Shown: positions 17,497-26,430 of the stretch, piece after piece
Layout: every line of letters starts with the position of its first letter
Position numbering within the stretch: position 1 is the first letter of the stretch
DNA from: Peptostreptococcus russellii
Lineage (GTDB): Bacteria > Bacillota > Clostridia > Peptostreptococcales > Peptostreptococcaceae
DNA: 64,000 bases
NCBI RefSeq assembly: GCF_003012055.1
Contig: NZ_JYGE01000003.1
Coordinates: 620,001 to 684,000, forward strand
Direction of reading: 5' to 3'
The notes under the pieces: generated by a model
The model's input: only the letters and a program-made list of their open reading frames with translations
Databases searched by the model: none
What the model was told of the DNA's origin: nothing
Program-made: the position numbers and the translations under genes

Positions 17497-18663
17497 CTAT
17501 AAAAAAATTGAAGCCAACATTGTTCCTACAATTAATACAACAATAGTAAGCACTAATACCTTTTTTACTTTCTGCCCCTTATTCTTTTCTTCTATCTTTT
17601 CTGCCTTTATCGATGCCTTTTCCTCGATAGCCTGTTTAATTAACGCCTTATCAATATCTTTCAAAAATATTTGATTTGTTTTATAAAAATCTTCTGGATC
17701 TATTCTTCCTGTTTTATCTAATACTGATTCAAGCTGAGGCTTGGATGCCATATCATTAATTTCTGTTGTGCTAATCTTTGAAGTCTTATACATAAACTGG
17801 CTTAGGCTCATAAGGACCTCGTTATAATTTTTATAACATAGATTGTCATTTCTTTCCAATAATTTTTTAATTATATCAATAAAGTCCTGATTATAGTCAT
17901 TTGTATTCACTTTAGACCACATTACACCCTTATCAATAGCTTTCATCAATTGTTTTTCTGTATGAGCCTCGCTAAATGGAAATCTCTTAAAAGTCGCCTC
18001 GTACAGTATCACCCCTACACAATATAGATCTGTTTTTATATCCGTAAAATCTATTGAAAGCTGTGAAGGAGATAGATATTTTAAATTACCAGAACATCTA
18101 ATATTTGTCCCTCTATTCGCTTCTGTTATACCAAAATCGGCAATTTTGATTCCATACTTGTCATCTACCAATATATCATCGGGCTTTAAAGAACCATGAT
18201 TTTTACCAAGACTCTTATATGATTGTAATGCTTTTATCACTTGTGTTGCTATTCTTATCAATGCGTCAAGATGAAGATAGGCACCTCTAGTTAGTGTTGA
18301 AAGGGATACCCCATCGAAGTTTTCATATACTATATAGTATAGTAAATTATCAACAGTTCTATGGACACCAACATCTAATATATTCAATATATACGGACAC
18401 TTTAATTCATTTATAACCATACTCTCGTCTATAAGGTTTGGTATAAAGTCTATACTTATATATCTATTATTTTCTATTATCTTTATCTTAACGTTTACAT
18501 TCTTTTCTGAGTCATAAGCATTGTAAAGCTTATTTTCCTCTATATAAACGGGTCTATCCGTTATCTCATATCTATTACCTATAAAAATCACTTTTTCTCT
18601 TCCTCCTCCAAGAAAGTAAATTTTCGATTCATAAATTAAACTCTTCTCATCTAATTTTATCAC
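17497..18663 (-). CDS. Membrane-anchored Ser/Thr kinase-like protein, probable pseudokinase
   Basis: 388 residues: an N-terminal segment, a protein-kinase fold (about 45-310) and a single C-terminal membrane segment (about 367-388). The DFG motif is intact (D176-G178) and KPDD follows the catalytic-loop position. However, the HRD motif is HGS (residues 156-158), so the catalytic aspartate is serine. No glycine-rich loop is visible, and the usual SPEQ of PrkC-type kinases is SPSQ. I infer little or no phosphotransfer activity and perhaps a scaffold or sensor role. It lacks PASTA domains. It lies upstream of rpsB on the same strand, with no obvious hairpin terminator between, and divergent from a small membrane protein gene. 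Confidence 0.75.
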   Translation of the reverse strand: MIKLDEKSLIYESKIYFLGGGREKVIFIGNRYEITDRPVYIEENKLYNAYDSEKNVNVKIKIIENNRYISIDFIPNLIDESMVINELKCPYILNILDVGVHRTVDNLLYYIVYENFDGVSLSTLTRGAYLHLDALIRIATQVIKALQSYKSLGKNHGSLKPDDILVDDKYGIKIADFGITEANRGTNIRCSGNLKYLSPSQLSIDFTDIKTDLYCVGVILYEATFKRFPFSEAHTEKQLMKAIDKGVMWSKVNTNDYNQDFIDIIKKLLERNDNLCYKNYNEVLMSLSQFMYKTSKISTTEINDMASKPQLESVLDKTGRIDPEDFYKTNQIFLKDIDKALIKQAIEEKASIKAEKIEEKNKGQKVKKVLVLTIVVLIVGTMLASIFL

Positions 18664-18672
18664 AAAATGAGA

Positions 18673-18765
18673 ATACTTTCTATATATGATTGTTGACTTA
18701 GAGCGATAAATTTAGTATACTTTCTACACATCATTATTGACTATTATTTATAAATTTAATATAAT
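18673..18765 (+). promoter_or_regulatory. Tandem duplicated promoters
   Basis: Two consensus promoters in series. P1 is TTGACT (18693-18698), 17 bases, TATACT (18716-18721). P2 is TTGACT (18737-18742), 17 bases, TATAAT (18760-18765). Each -35 is the end of a 25-bp direct repeat (18673-18697 and 18717-18741; four mismatches) with a 44-bp period, so the second promoter seems to have arisen by duplication. Confidence 0.7.
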
Positions 18766-18812
18766 TAGAATATTGATAGTGTTTTTGTATTTTAAGGACT
18801 GGAGGGTTACAT

Positions 18813-19415
18813 TTGAGCGAAAAAATAAAGAAAACAAATTCCGGTAAGGCCATTAACTTTGCTGAAAAGAAAAAAGCATATAATAACAAAAAATCACAGG
18901 CCGACACGCAAAAAAATGTGTACAATGATAATCGTGTAATCCAATATGATATAAACAAGATGCGTGAACAGATAAACCAACAAACTAGAAATAAGAATAG
19001 ATCAAAGCTAAATAAGCTAAATTCACCTATCTGGGTAAAAGCAATTTATGCTATAGCAATAATTATGTTTGTTATTTTAATTGCTGGTAAAATAACAAAT
19101 AATTTTGGTATGTCTTCTTCTAATAGCTTGCCAGATAAATTTGTAGCGCAAAGCTCTACAATATCTAGTGAAGATAGCACTAAATACGAAAAGCTACTTT
19201 CAAATTACCTCAATACTTATGTTAACTCAAATGGTGACTTAAAAGTAGTTACAACTTCTATGCATAAAAATAATAAAGTTGTATATGCAAATGGATATTT
19301 TTTATATCCAAATGAGAAATCTAAAATAAAATTTGATGCCGTACTTAAAGATGAAGATTTAAACTCTCTAATAGTAAACGGATACGAACTCACAAAAATA
19401 AAGGATAATAATTAG
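18813..19415 (+). CDS. Single-pass membrane protein of unknown function
   Basis: 200 residues: a charged, lysine/asparagine-rich N-terminal region (1-68), one membrane segment (about 72-92), and an extracytoplasmic C-terminal part rich in Ser, Asn and Lys. The start is TTG at 18813, after GGAGGG. It is transcribed divergently from the kinase-like gene from two strong promoters and ends at a terminator. No family was recognised. Pairing with the kinase-like membrane protein is possible from position only. Confidence 0.7.
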   Translation: MSEKIKKTNSGKAINFAEKKKAYNNKKSQADTQKNVYNDNRVIQYDINKMREQINQQTRNKNRSKLNKLNSPIWVKAIYAIAIIMFVILIAGKITNNFGMSSSNSLPDKFVAQSSTISSEDSTKYEKLLSNYLNTYVNSNGDLKVVTTSMHKNNKVVYANGYFLYPNEKSKIKFDAVLKDEDLNSLIVNGYELTKIKDNN

Positions 19416-19433
19416 TTTTTTATTATTTAACTT

Positions 19434-19462
19434 AAGTAGAAGGTGTACCTTCTACTTTTTTT
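19434..19462 (+). terminator. Terminator after the gene at 18813
   Basis: Perfect hairpin aagtagaaggt/accttctactt (19434-19456) followed by a T run. Confidence 0.88.
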
Positions 19463-19479
19463 GCAATCTTTGTGCATAA

Positions 19480-19512
19480 TAAAAAGGATCAAAGTAAAAA
19501 CTTTAATCCTTC
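19480..19512 (-). terminator. Terminator after the gene at 19531
   Basis: Stem 19484-19495 / 19500-19511 with one mismatch and a minus-strand T tail. Confidence 0.75.
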
Positions 19513-19530
19513 TAAACAAACACTTCTTTA

Positions 19531-19848
19531 CTATCGAATATATGCAAAGTGTGTAGCAATCGTTCCTATTATGATCCCCAATATATTTAATATCTGACAT
19601 TTCTTATAATCTTTCTTAAATACAAACAAAGTAAGTATTGATATAGCAAGTGCAGCTATTCCAAAATAAAAACCTTGTATAAGCCCTAAACTTGACTTAA
19701 GAATAGATAATAAGCCCAATATCATAACATATACAGCAACTGTGTGTCTAATAATATAATTTCTTACTCCTCTGCCATTTTTACCAACCATACAGTAAAT
19801 AGCAAATAAAGATAATAATATTAAAATGATTCGTCCTGCTAATGACAT
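19531..19848 (-). CDS. Small polytopic membrane protein, unknown
   Basis: 105 residues with three to four hydrophobic segments and little else. I start at the ATG at 19848 (MSLAGRIILIL) because GAGGAGG is correctly spaced before it and overlaps the upstream ATG at 19866. Not recognised. It lies 37 bases from the AlaX-type gene on the same strand and may be cotranscribed with it. Confidence 0.65.
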   Translation of the reverse strand: MSLAGRIILILLSLFAIYCMVGKNGRGVRNYIIRHTVAVYVMILGLLSILKSSLGLIQGFYFGIAALAISILTLFVFKKDYKKCQILNILGIIIGTIATHFAYIR

Positions 19849-19885
19849 CTTGGCCTCCTCATACATTTAATGTTAAATACATTTC

Positions 19886-21133
19886 TTATTTTTCAATATA
19901 TATATGATAAATACTATCCAAGAAATTGTCAATGTTTTTTTGATTACTAACTATTCCTTGGGCCATAAATGCAGATCCGCCACCTTTAGCATCCAGTAGT
20001 TTTGAATTGTTTTTAAAATCTTTTCCCAAGTTTATATAATTATATTCTTTAGTTAAGTCCTTACTTGTTTGAAGCTTTATATCAATAAAGTCATTTGTTT
20101 TGTTTGCAAATAAAACTATTGCTCTATAATTTTCAGATATATATTTTGCAATATCTGCTACTAGCCAACTTTTTTCATCATCAAATATTTTATATACAAT
20201 ATATATATTATCTTCATTCACTTTACTTGCATTTATAATTTTATTTGATAATAATTCTATATATTTTAGACTTGAATACTTATTTTTTTCATATAGCTCA
20301 TCTTTTTTCTTATTCAAATTATCTATTGCATTTTCAATATTATTTTCATCACAATTAAAGCTATTTAATACTCTCTCAAAAACTCTTTCTCTATTTAAAA
20401 CATATTCTATAGCCCTTTTACCTGCAAGATACTCAAACCTTGTTGCACCCTTATGCTTATAGTATCTTTTTATCTTTATCATAGAAAGATCTCTAGTATT
20501 ATAACAATGAACACCACAGCAAGCATTGATATCTAAGTTTGGAATTTCCAACACTCTTATATCTTCCGCTGATTTCGGCAATGGTCTTCTTGTAATATTT
20601 TTGTCTTTTAAATCATCATCCATAATATAGTTTTTTATATCTATTCCCTCTTGAATAATCTCATTGGCATAGTCTTCTATATCCTGCACCATTTCATCCG
20701 TAAATTCACCTTCAATATCTAATTGAGAAAAATCTTTCCCTATATGAAGTCCTTTTGTGTTTCTATTAAAGTTTTTAAAGAAACATCCTGACAAGATATG
20801 TTGAGCAGTATGTTGTTGCATCCCATCTTCTCGCCTACTCCAGTCTAGCATACATTTTACTGGTTGATTTATATCAATATTTTTAGTATCTTCTGGAAAT
20901 ATTACTATCCCTAATTTTAAATCCTCTAAAACATCTATTAGCTTTATCTCAATTCTATTATTTTCTTTATCTACTCCTATTATATATCCAGAGTCTGAAA
21001 TCTGACCCCCGCCACCTGGGAAAAATATATTCTCCTCAAGCAAAAAAGCCTTCTTACCTTCATAATCAATTATTTCTTTTATTCGGGTTTCCACTTCCTT
21101 TAGATTTCTTTCTCGATAATATAAATTTTCCAT
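19886..21133 (-). CDS. Alanyl-tRNA editing protein (AlaX type, with DHHA1 domain)
   Basis: Free-standing relative of the alanyl-tRNA synthetase editing domain that hydrolyses Ser- or Gly-tRNA(Ala). 415 residues. There is an N-terminal beta-barrel with FFPGGGGQISDSG, and the zinc/editing motif QQHTAQHILSG near residue 105. The second metal site is CCGVHC near residue 205. A coiled-coil linker (about 245-290) and a C-terminal DHHA1 region ending DAKGGGSAFMAQG follow. This is the long AlaX form, without aminoacylation domains. I choose the ATG at 21133 (MENLYYRERNL) over the GTG at 21148, which is too close to the ribosome site. Confidence 0.9.
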   Translation of the reverse strand: MENLYYRERNLKEVETRIKEIIDYEGKKAFLLEENIFFPGGGGQISDSGYIIGVDKENNRIEIKLIDVLEDLKLGIVIFPEDTKNIDINQPVKCMLDWSRREDGMQQHTAQHILSGCFFKNFNRNTKGLHIGKDFSQLDIEGEFTDEMVQDIEDYANEIIQEGIDIKNYIMDDDLKDKNITRRPLPKSAEDIRVLEIPNLDINACCGVHCYNTRDLSMIKIKRYYKHKGATRFEYLAGKRAIEYVLNRERVFERVLNSFNCDENNIENAIDNLNKKKDELYEKNKYSSLKYIELLSNKIINASKVNEDNIYIVYKIFDDEKSWLVADIAKYISENYRAIVLFANKTNDFIDIKLQTSKDLTKEYNYINLGKDFKNNSKLLDAKGGGSAFMAQGIVSNQKNIDNFLDSIYHIYIEK

Positions 21134-21193
21134 AAATAAAATAACCACCCTTCTAAATAGTACTTTATTACAAAAAGAGTTGTTTTATAAAAA

Positions 21194-22147
21194 TTATTTT
21201 ATAAATGATTTAAACTCTTCATACCCTTCTTCTTCCATTTTATCATATGGTATGAACTTTAGGGAGGCTGAATTTATACAATATCTATTTCCACCCTTCT
21301 CTTCAGGAGCGTCATCAAATACATGACCTAGATGGCTATTAGCATTTACGCTTCTAACTTCTGTTCTTAGCATTCCAAAAGAATAATCAGTTCTATTATA
21401 CACTGCAGTATCTTTTATTGGTCTATAAAAGGCTGGCCAACCACATTGAGAATCATATTTATCAGATGAAGAAAACAGTGGTGTTCCGTCTACTATATCT
21501 ACATATATGCCTTTTTCAAAATGGTCGTAGTACTCATTTTCAAAAGGAACCTCTGTCATATCGTTTTGAGTAACCTCAAACTGTATGTTTGTAAGCTTTG
21601 CCATCAACTCATTTCTGTTTACATTTCTTCTATCCCAATTACTTTTAAGGAAGTTGTATCTACCTGAGTTTTTATAATAATTATTATAATGGGTAGAATT
21701 TTTCTTATAGTAATCCTGATGATATTCTTCTGCAGGATAAAAAGTCCCTGCTTCTAATATTTCAGTTTCTATTTTTTCTTTAAAGTTACGACTTTCTTCA
21801 AGCTTTTTCTTTGATTCCAATGCTATATTTTTCTGTTCCTCATCATTATAGAAGATAGCTGTCTTATACTGAGGGCCTCTATCTGCAAACTGACCTTGGC
21901 TATCGTATGGATTTACTTGCTTCCAATAAATATTTAGTAGTTCTTCATATGAAATTTTCTCATCATCAAAGTGTATCTCTATAGCCTCAAAATGTCCGGT
22001 AGTACCGCTAGAAACCTCCTTGTAAGTAGGATTAATAGTATCTCCACCAATATATCCACTAACTACCTTTTCAACGCCATCATACGCTGTAAATGGCTTT
22101 ACCATACACCAAAAACAGCCTCCAGCAAATGTTGCTAATTTCTTCAT
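21194..22147 (-). CDS. msrAB: Bifunctional methionine sulfoxide reductase MsrA/MsrB
   Basis: Repairs both stereoisomers of oxidised methionine. The MsrA domain (1-160) has GGCFWC with catalytic Cys11, and YHQDYY. The MsrB domain (about 175-310) has [18 protein letters not shown], and RYCINSASL with its catalytic Cys. The two CxxC pairs of zinc-binding MsrB are not seen, so this is the metal-free type. 317 residues is normal for the fusion. Soluble with no signal peptide. It precedes the AlaX gene on the same strand. Confidence 0.95.
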   Translation of the reverse strand: MKKLATFAGGCFWCMVKPFTAYDGVEKVVSGYIGGDTINPTYKEVSSGTTGHFEAIEIHFDDEKISYEELLNIYWKQVNPYDSQGQFADRGPQYKTAIFYNDEEQKNIALESKKKLEESRNFKEKIETEILEAGTFYPAEEYHQDYYKKNSTHYNNYYKNSGRYNFLKSNWDRRNVNRNELMAKLTNIQFEVTQNDMTEVPFENEYYDHFEKGIYVDIVDGTPLFSSSDKYDSQCGWPAFYRPIKDTAVYNRTDYSFGMLRTEVRSVNANSHLGHVFDDAPEEKGGNRYCINSASLKFIPYDKMEEEGYEEFKSFIK

Positions 22148-22390
22148 GACAATTCCCCTTTCTTTTTTTAAATAAAAATAAACTTTTATTATTTATATTA
22201 TGCCCAAAAAATTATATTTATAAACAATATTAGCAAAATGCTATCATATAACTATCAATTAAAAATACTTCTTTTCTTAAATATTTGGGAATCTAGGCTA
22301 AATAATGATATAATTATATAAATTAATGTCTAAGTATCCAAAAAATATATTGCTATATTATTATTTAAAAAAGTTAAGTAGGTGAATTTT

Positions 22391-23113
22391 ATGAACAAAA
22401 ATTATTTTAAGTGTGAAGAATTTTCTTCACATATAGACTCTAATGTCGCAGTTAAATATATCCATAATCTGAAAAATATCAAACTATTTGAAGGTTTTTC
22501 AGAAGAGAGTTTAATGTTATTTCTAAGTTCAATCAAAAGTAAATTATTAAAACTTAAAAAGGGAGATATTGTTTTTAATGAAGGGGAAAATTTTTCTAGC
22601 TTATGTGTATTGCTAGAGGGAGAAATCTTGCTTACTAACAGTGATGAATTTGGGAATAGAAATATCATAGATGTTATAAAAGAAAATCAAATGTTTGCAG
22701 AGGTTTTTTCTTTTACAAGTAGGAAAGAAAGTCCTGTTACTGCTCAGGCAAATTCAAACTCTACTATTTTTCTAATAGATACAGCTGAGCTTATTTCAAT
22801 AGGAAATGATGACCAAAATTTAGTAGACAAACATATTATAATATCTAACCTTTTAAATATTTTTGCTGATAAAAATCTAATCTTATTGTCTAAAATTGAA
22901 GTTCTATCAAGAAGAAATATCAGAAAAAAAATCATGCATTTTTTGGAAGGTCAAAAAGAGAAATCTGGCAAAAGTATTTTCGAAATACCTTATTCCAGAA
23001 AAGATATGGCAGATTTTTTGGGAGTTGATAGAAGTGCCTTATCTAGAGAGCTTAGCAGACTAAAAGAAGAAAAGATAATAGATTACGACAAGAATTCTTT
23101 CAAAATATTATAG
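22391..23113 (+). CDS. Crp/Fnr-family transcriptional regulator
   Basis: 240 residues. The N-terminal part is a cyclic-nucleotide-binding-like domain (about 25-140, LKKGDIVFNEGE...LLEGEI). The C-terminal part is a winged helix (about 165-240) with recognition helix RKDMADFLGVDRSALSRELSRL. No Fnr-type cysteine cluster is visible, so the signal is unknown. The start chosen is the ATG at 22391, because AGGTGA sits eight bases upstream and the GTG at 22382 lies inside it. Divergent from msrAB, which makes a redox role plausible but unproven. Confidence 0.88.
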   Translation: MNKNYFKCEEFSSHIDSNVAVKYIHNLKNIKLFEGFSEESLMLFLSSIKSKLLKLKKGDIVFNEGENFSSLCVLLEGEILLTNSDEFGNRNIIDVIKENQMFAEVFSFTSRKESPVTAQANSNSTIFLIDTAELISIGNDDQNLVDKHIIISNLLNIFADKNLILLSKIEVLSRRNIRKKIMHFLEGQKEKSGKSIFEIPYSRKDMADFLGVDRSALSRELSRLKEEKIIDYDKNSFKIL

Positions 23114-23387
23114 TTTTTTATAACGTTTTGAAAGCAAAGATTGTATTATATCATAAATAAGTTATGCTTATAATCTATTTTTTTATTCAAGATAGCAAGA
23201 GAACTCTTATTTATTATAAAGACTCTACCTGTCTAAGCGATATTGTCGGTAGTTTCGATTTAGTTACACTATAGTCCATTTAATCGGATTTGATAAACTT
23301 ATTTAAGTATTAAATTTTATAGGTTAATATTATTTTTAAAATAAATTCCATATACTCTTACATATTAAAACATAAAAATTTATAAAA
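23114..23387. other. Non-coding stretch after the Crp gene
   Basis: About 270 bases with no supportable gene. The block at 23220-23290 is less AT-rich than its surroundings and contains a CTACC/GGTAG stem (23225-23229 / 23248-23252). It fits no RNA family I can name. Confidence 0.35.
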
Positions 23388-23420
23388 AAGAACTATTAGC
23401 TAGCTAATAGTTCTTTTTTT
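23382..23420. terminator. Bidirectional terminator
   Basis: A perfect palindrome centred on AGCTAGCT (arms gaactattagct/agctaatagttc, 23390-23413) flanked by A and T runs. It serves the permease gene on the minus strand and the Crp gene on the plus strand. Confidence 0.85.
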
Positions 23421-23452
23421 CTTATTTTTTATATTTTAATCTTTCTTATTTT

Positions 23453-24616
23453 TTATTTATATTTTTCCTTAGATATAGGTAACCCCTTCTTTTTAAGCCT
23501 ATTATCAATGGATTCTCCTATAATTGTATAAATAATCGCAAATAGTGGTACTCTGATTACCATACCTATTATACCAAAGAATTTTCCAGCCAATAAAAGT
23601 GAAAATAGTATCCAAAATGAAGATATGCCTATTGAATCTCCTAATATTTTAGGACCTATTATATTTCCATCAATTTGCTGTATTATTAATATAATAAAGG
23701 CAAGCCATAAAGCTTTTATAGGATCTACTAATAAAACAATAATTATTGAAGGTATTGCCCCAATAAATGGTCCAAAGAAAGGAACAATGTTTGTCAGCCC
23801 TATTATAAAGGTTATTAAAATCTTATAAGGCATTGCTGCTATTGAAAGTGTTACAAAAGTAATAAAAGCAATTATGCAAGAATCTATTATTTTACCAATT
23901 ATAAACTTACCAAATATTTGATTCGAAAGACGTGTTATATACAACATTCTATTTCTAACCTTGATAGGAAATATAGCTGATATAAACTTCTTGCAAATTG
24001 CAAAGAAACTCTCTTTATCCGCTAGTATATATATGGAAATTATCAAACCTAATACAGAATTCCACACACTTTTTATTACATTAAGGAATAAATTTGCAAG
24101 ATATGGCATTAAGTTAGTGGCAAACTCCACCGCCTTTTTCCCAATCTCATTTACTCTAGAGTTAAATAGGTGTTTAGATTCAGCTGATAGGTTAAGTCCT
24201 TCTACCAACTTATTCGTATAAGCATATAGTTGATCCATTATACTTGGAAAATCTGTCAAAAGTTTGGATAAGCTATCTGCAACCTGTGGAAGTACAAACT
24301 TAAAAAACAAAGCAATTATTACTAATACTGTGAAATAAGTCATCACTAGAGATAACGCTCTTTTTTGTTTAAGTTTTAAGTCCCTTTTGGCAATTTTTTT
24401 AATCACCTTCTCTTCATAAAAATTTAAAACAAAGTTAAATACATATGCAAGAGAAAAGCCTAGTATAAATGGTTTTAATATAGCAAAAAATGTATTTGTT
24501 AGTTCACTTAATCTTGAAAATTTTGTAACACTCAAGTAAAATGTTATACTCAAAAATATTACAATAAGAGAGTATACAGCAATTGTTGTATATTTCTTGT
24601 TCCAATCAACTTTCAT
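23453..24616 (-). CDS. AI-2E family transporter (PerM/YtvI type)
   Basis: 387 residues with about eight membrane segments and the family pattern (ILKPFILGFSLAYVFNFVLNFYE, later GPFIGAIPSIIIVLL and QQIDGNIIGPKILGDSIGISSFWILFSLLLAGKFFGIIGM). Members include the E. coli AI-2 exporter TqsA and Na+/H+ antiporters, so the substrate cannot be stated. Its ATG shares one base with the stop codon of the upstream ABC gene, so it is the third gene of that operon and probably exports something related. Confidence 0.88.
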   Translation of the reverse strand: MKVDWNKKYTTIAVYSLIVIFLSITFYLSVTKFSRLSELTNTFFAILKPFILGFSLAYVFNFVLNFYEEKVIKKIAKRDLKLKQKRALSLVMTYFTVLVIIALFFKFVLPQVADSLSKLLTDFPSIMDQLYAYTNKLVEGLNLSAESKHLFNSRVNEIGKKAVEFATNLMPYLANLFLNVIKSVWNSVLGLIISIYILADKESFFAICKKFISAIFPIKVRNRMLYITRLSNQIFGKFIIGKIIDSCIIAFITFVTLSIAAMPYKILITFIIGLTNIVPFFGPFIGAIPSIIIVLLVDPIKALWLAFIILIIQQIDGNIIGPKILGDSIGISSFWILFSLLLAGKFFGIIGMVIRVPLFAIIYTIIGESIDNRLKKKGLPISKEKYK

Positions 24617-26430
24617 TAATTTGCGCCCTCCAACTCCTCATATTGAGAGTCATAAAGATTCTTGTAAAAACCACCTTTTTCCATTAATTCATGGTGATTT
24701 CCTTGTTCTACTATGTCCCCTTCATTTAATACAAGGATTAAATCTGCATTTCTTATAGTTGAAAGTCTATGAGCTATTATAAAGCTTGTTCTATCCTCTA
24801 TAAGATTATCCATAGCCTTTTGTATCAACTCTTCTGTTCTAGTATCTACTGAACTAGTCGCTTCATCTAATATCAGTATCTTAGGATTAGAAAGTATGGC
24901 CCTTGCTATTGTTAATAACTGCTTTTGTCCCTGTGAAATATTTTTTGTATCTTCACTTAAAACTGTTTCATATCCATCTTGCTGAGTAAGAATAAATCTA
25001 TCAGCATAGGCAGCCCTTGCGGCTTTGTATACTTCTTCATCAGTAGCATCTAGCTTACCATATCTCAAGTTCTCCATTATAGTTCCATTAAATAACCATG
25101 TGTCTTGAAGAACCATTGCAAAATTACTTCTATAGTAGTCTACATTTAACTTTGAGATATCTCTTCCATCAAGTGTAATTTTTCCACTATTTGGTTCATA
25201 AAATCTCATCAATAGTTTTACTAAAGTTGTTTTTCCTGCCCCAGTTGGACCTACTATTGCTATTTTACTGCCTGGCTTAACATCTAAGCTAAAATCATTT
25301 ATTATAATTTTGTCTTCTTCATAGCCAAACTTTATATTTTCAAACTTAATGCGACCCTCAAACTCGTCTTCAGATATAATTTCGCTCTGAGATAAATCTA
25401 CTTCTTCTTCATCTAAAAATTCGAAAATTCTATCTGCAGCCGCCACTGTTGATTGCAATAGGTTCATTATCTGGGCTATCTGATTTAAAGGTTGAGTGAA
25501 TGATCTCATATACTGGATAAAGGCCTGTATATCACCAACTGTAATCTTGCCCATAATGGCCATATATCCACCCAAGATAGATATTATAACATATCCCAAA
25601 TTACCTATAAACATCATAATCGGCATCATTATACTAGATAAAAATTGTGACTTCCATCCAGTTGTATAAAGTTTTGTATTTATAGAACTAAATTCTAACT
25701 CTTCAAATCTTTCTCCATTATAACCTCTTATTACACTTTGACCTGCAAAACTTTCTTCTATTCGTCCATTTATTTTTCCTAAATATTTTTGCTGCATTTT
25801 GAAGTATACTTGTGATTTTCTTATAACAAATGTCAAAAGAATCATAGTAAGAGGTAATATTACCAATGCAGCCAAAGTCATCCATATATTTATAGACAAC
25901 ATCATTATAAATACACCTATTATAGTAATTATTGAAGTTACTACCTGCATCAAACTTTGATTAAGCGTTTGACTTAGTGTATCTACATCATTTGTGACTC
26001 TAGATATTATGTCTCCCCTGCTATTGTTGTCATAGTAAGACAGCGGAAGTTTATTGAATTTCTCAGATATTTCTTTTCTCAAATTATAAGATACTCTCTG
26101 AGAAACTCCACTCATTATGTATGACTGTATGTATGAAAATGCTGAGCTTAAGCTATACAATAATACTAATATCAACACTATCTTTAATACTTTTGAAAAA
26201 TCAATACCATTTTGTGGATTAGATATCTTTCTTATTACACCATTAAATATCTCTGTTGTCGCTTGACCCATTATTTTAGGGCCAACTATTAAAAATATGG
26301 TTGACAGAATTGCAAATACAAATACTATTGCTATATTTTTGTAATCACCCTTCATATATTTCAAAAGTCTTTTTATACTCTTTGAAAAATCTTTATTAGA
26401 AGAATTTTTATTTTTATTATTTGCTTTCAT
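24616..26430 (-). CDS. ABC exporter half, catalytically canonical Walker B
   Basis: 604 residues: a six-helix exporter domain (about 25-330) fused to an ATPase domain (about 365-600). Walker A is GPTGAGKTT, Walker B with catalytic glutamate is ILILDEATSS, and the H-loop is IIAHRLSTI. Its signature motif is ISQGQ instead of LSGGQ. It overlaps the 720-residue partner gene by 14 bases, so the pair forms a heterodimeric exporter, commonly of drugs, lipids or peptides. Here the partner's signature motif completes the active ATP site and the ISQGQ motif faces the degenerate site. Confidence 0.92.
   Translation of the reverse strand: MKANNKNKNSSNKDFSKSIKRLLKYMKGDYKNIAIVFVFAILSTIFLIVGPKIMGQATTEIFNGVIRKISNPQNGIDFSKVLKIVLILVLLYSLSSAFSYIQSYIMSGVSQRVSYNLRKEISEKFNKLPLSYYDNNSRGDIISRVTNDVDTLSQTLNQSLMQVVTSIITIIGVFIMMLSINIWMTLAALVILPLTMILLTFVIRKSQVYFKMQQKYLGKINGRIEESFAGQSVIRGYNGERFEELEFSSINTKLYTTGWKSQFLSSIMMPIMMFIGNLGYVIISILGGYMAIMGKITVGDIQAFIQYMRSFTQPLNQIAQIMNLLQSTVAAADRIFEFLDEEEVDLSQSEIISEDEFEGRIKFENIKFGYEEDKIIINDFSLDVKPGSKIAIVGPTGAGKTTLVKLLMRFYEPNSGKITLDGRDISKLNVDYYRSNFAMVLQDTWLFNGTIMENLRYGKLDATDEEVYKAARAAYADRFILTQQDGYETVLSEDTKNISQGQKQLLTIARAILSNPKILILDEATSSVDTRTEELIQKAMDNLIEDRTSFIIAHRLSTIRNADLILVLNEGDIVEQGNHHELMEKGGFYKNLYDSQYEELEGAN

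Noticed and set aside
23220-23290. Possible small RNA after the Crp-type gene
   Set aside because: Slightly less AT-rich and one short stem, but no promoter, no terminator of its own and no known family; too weak to call.
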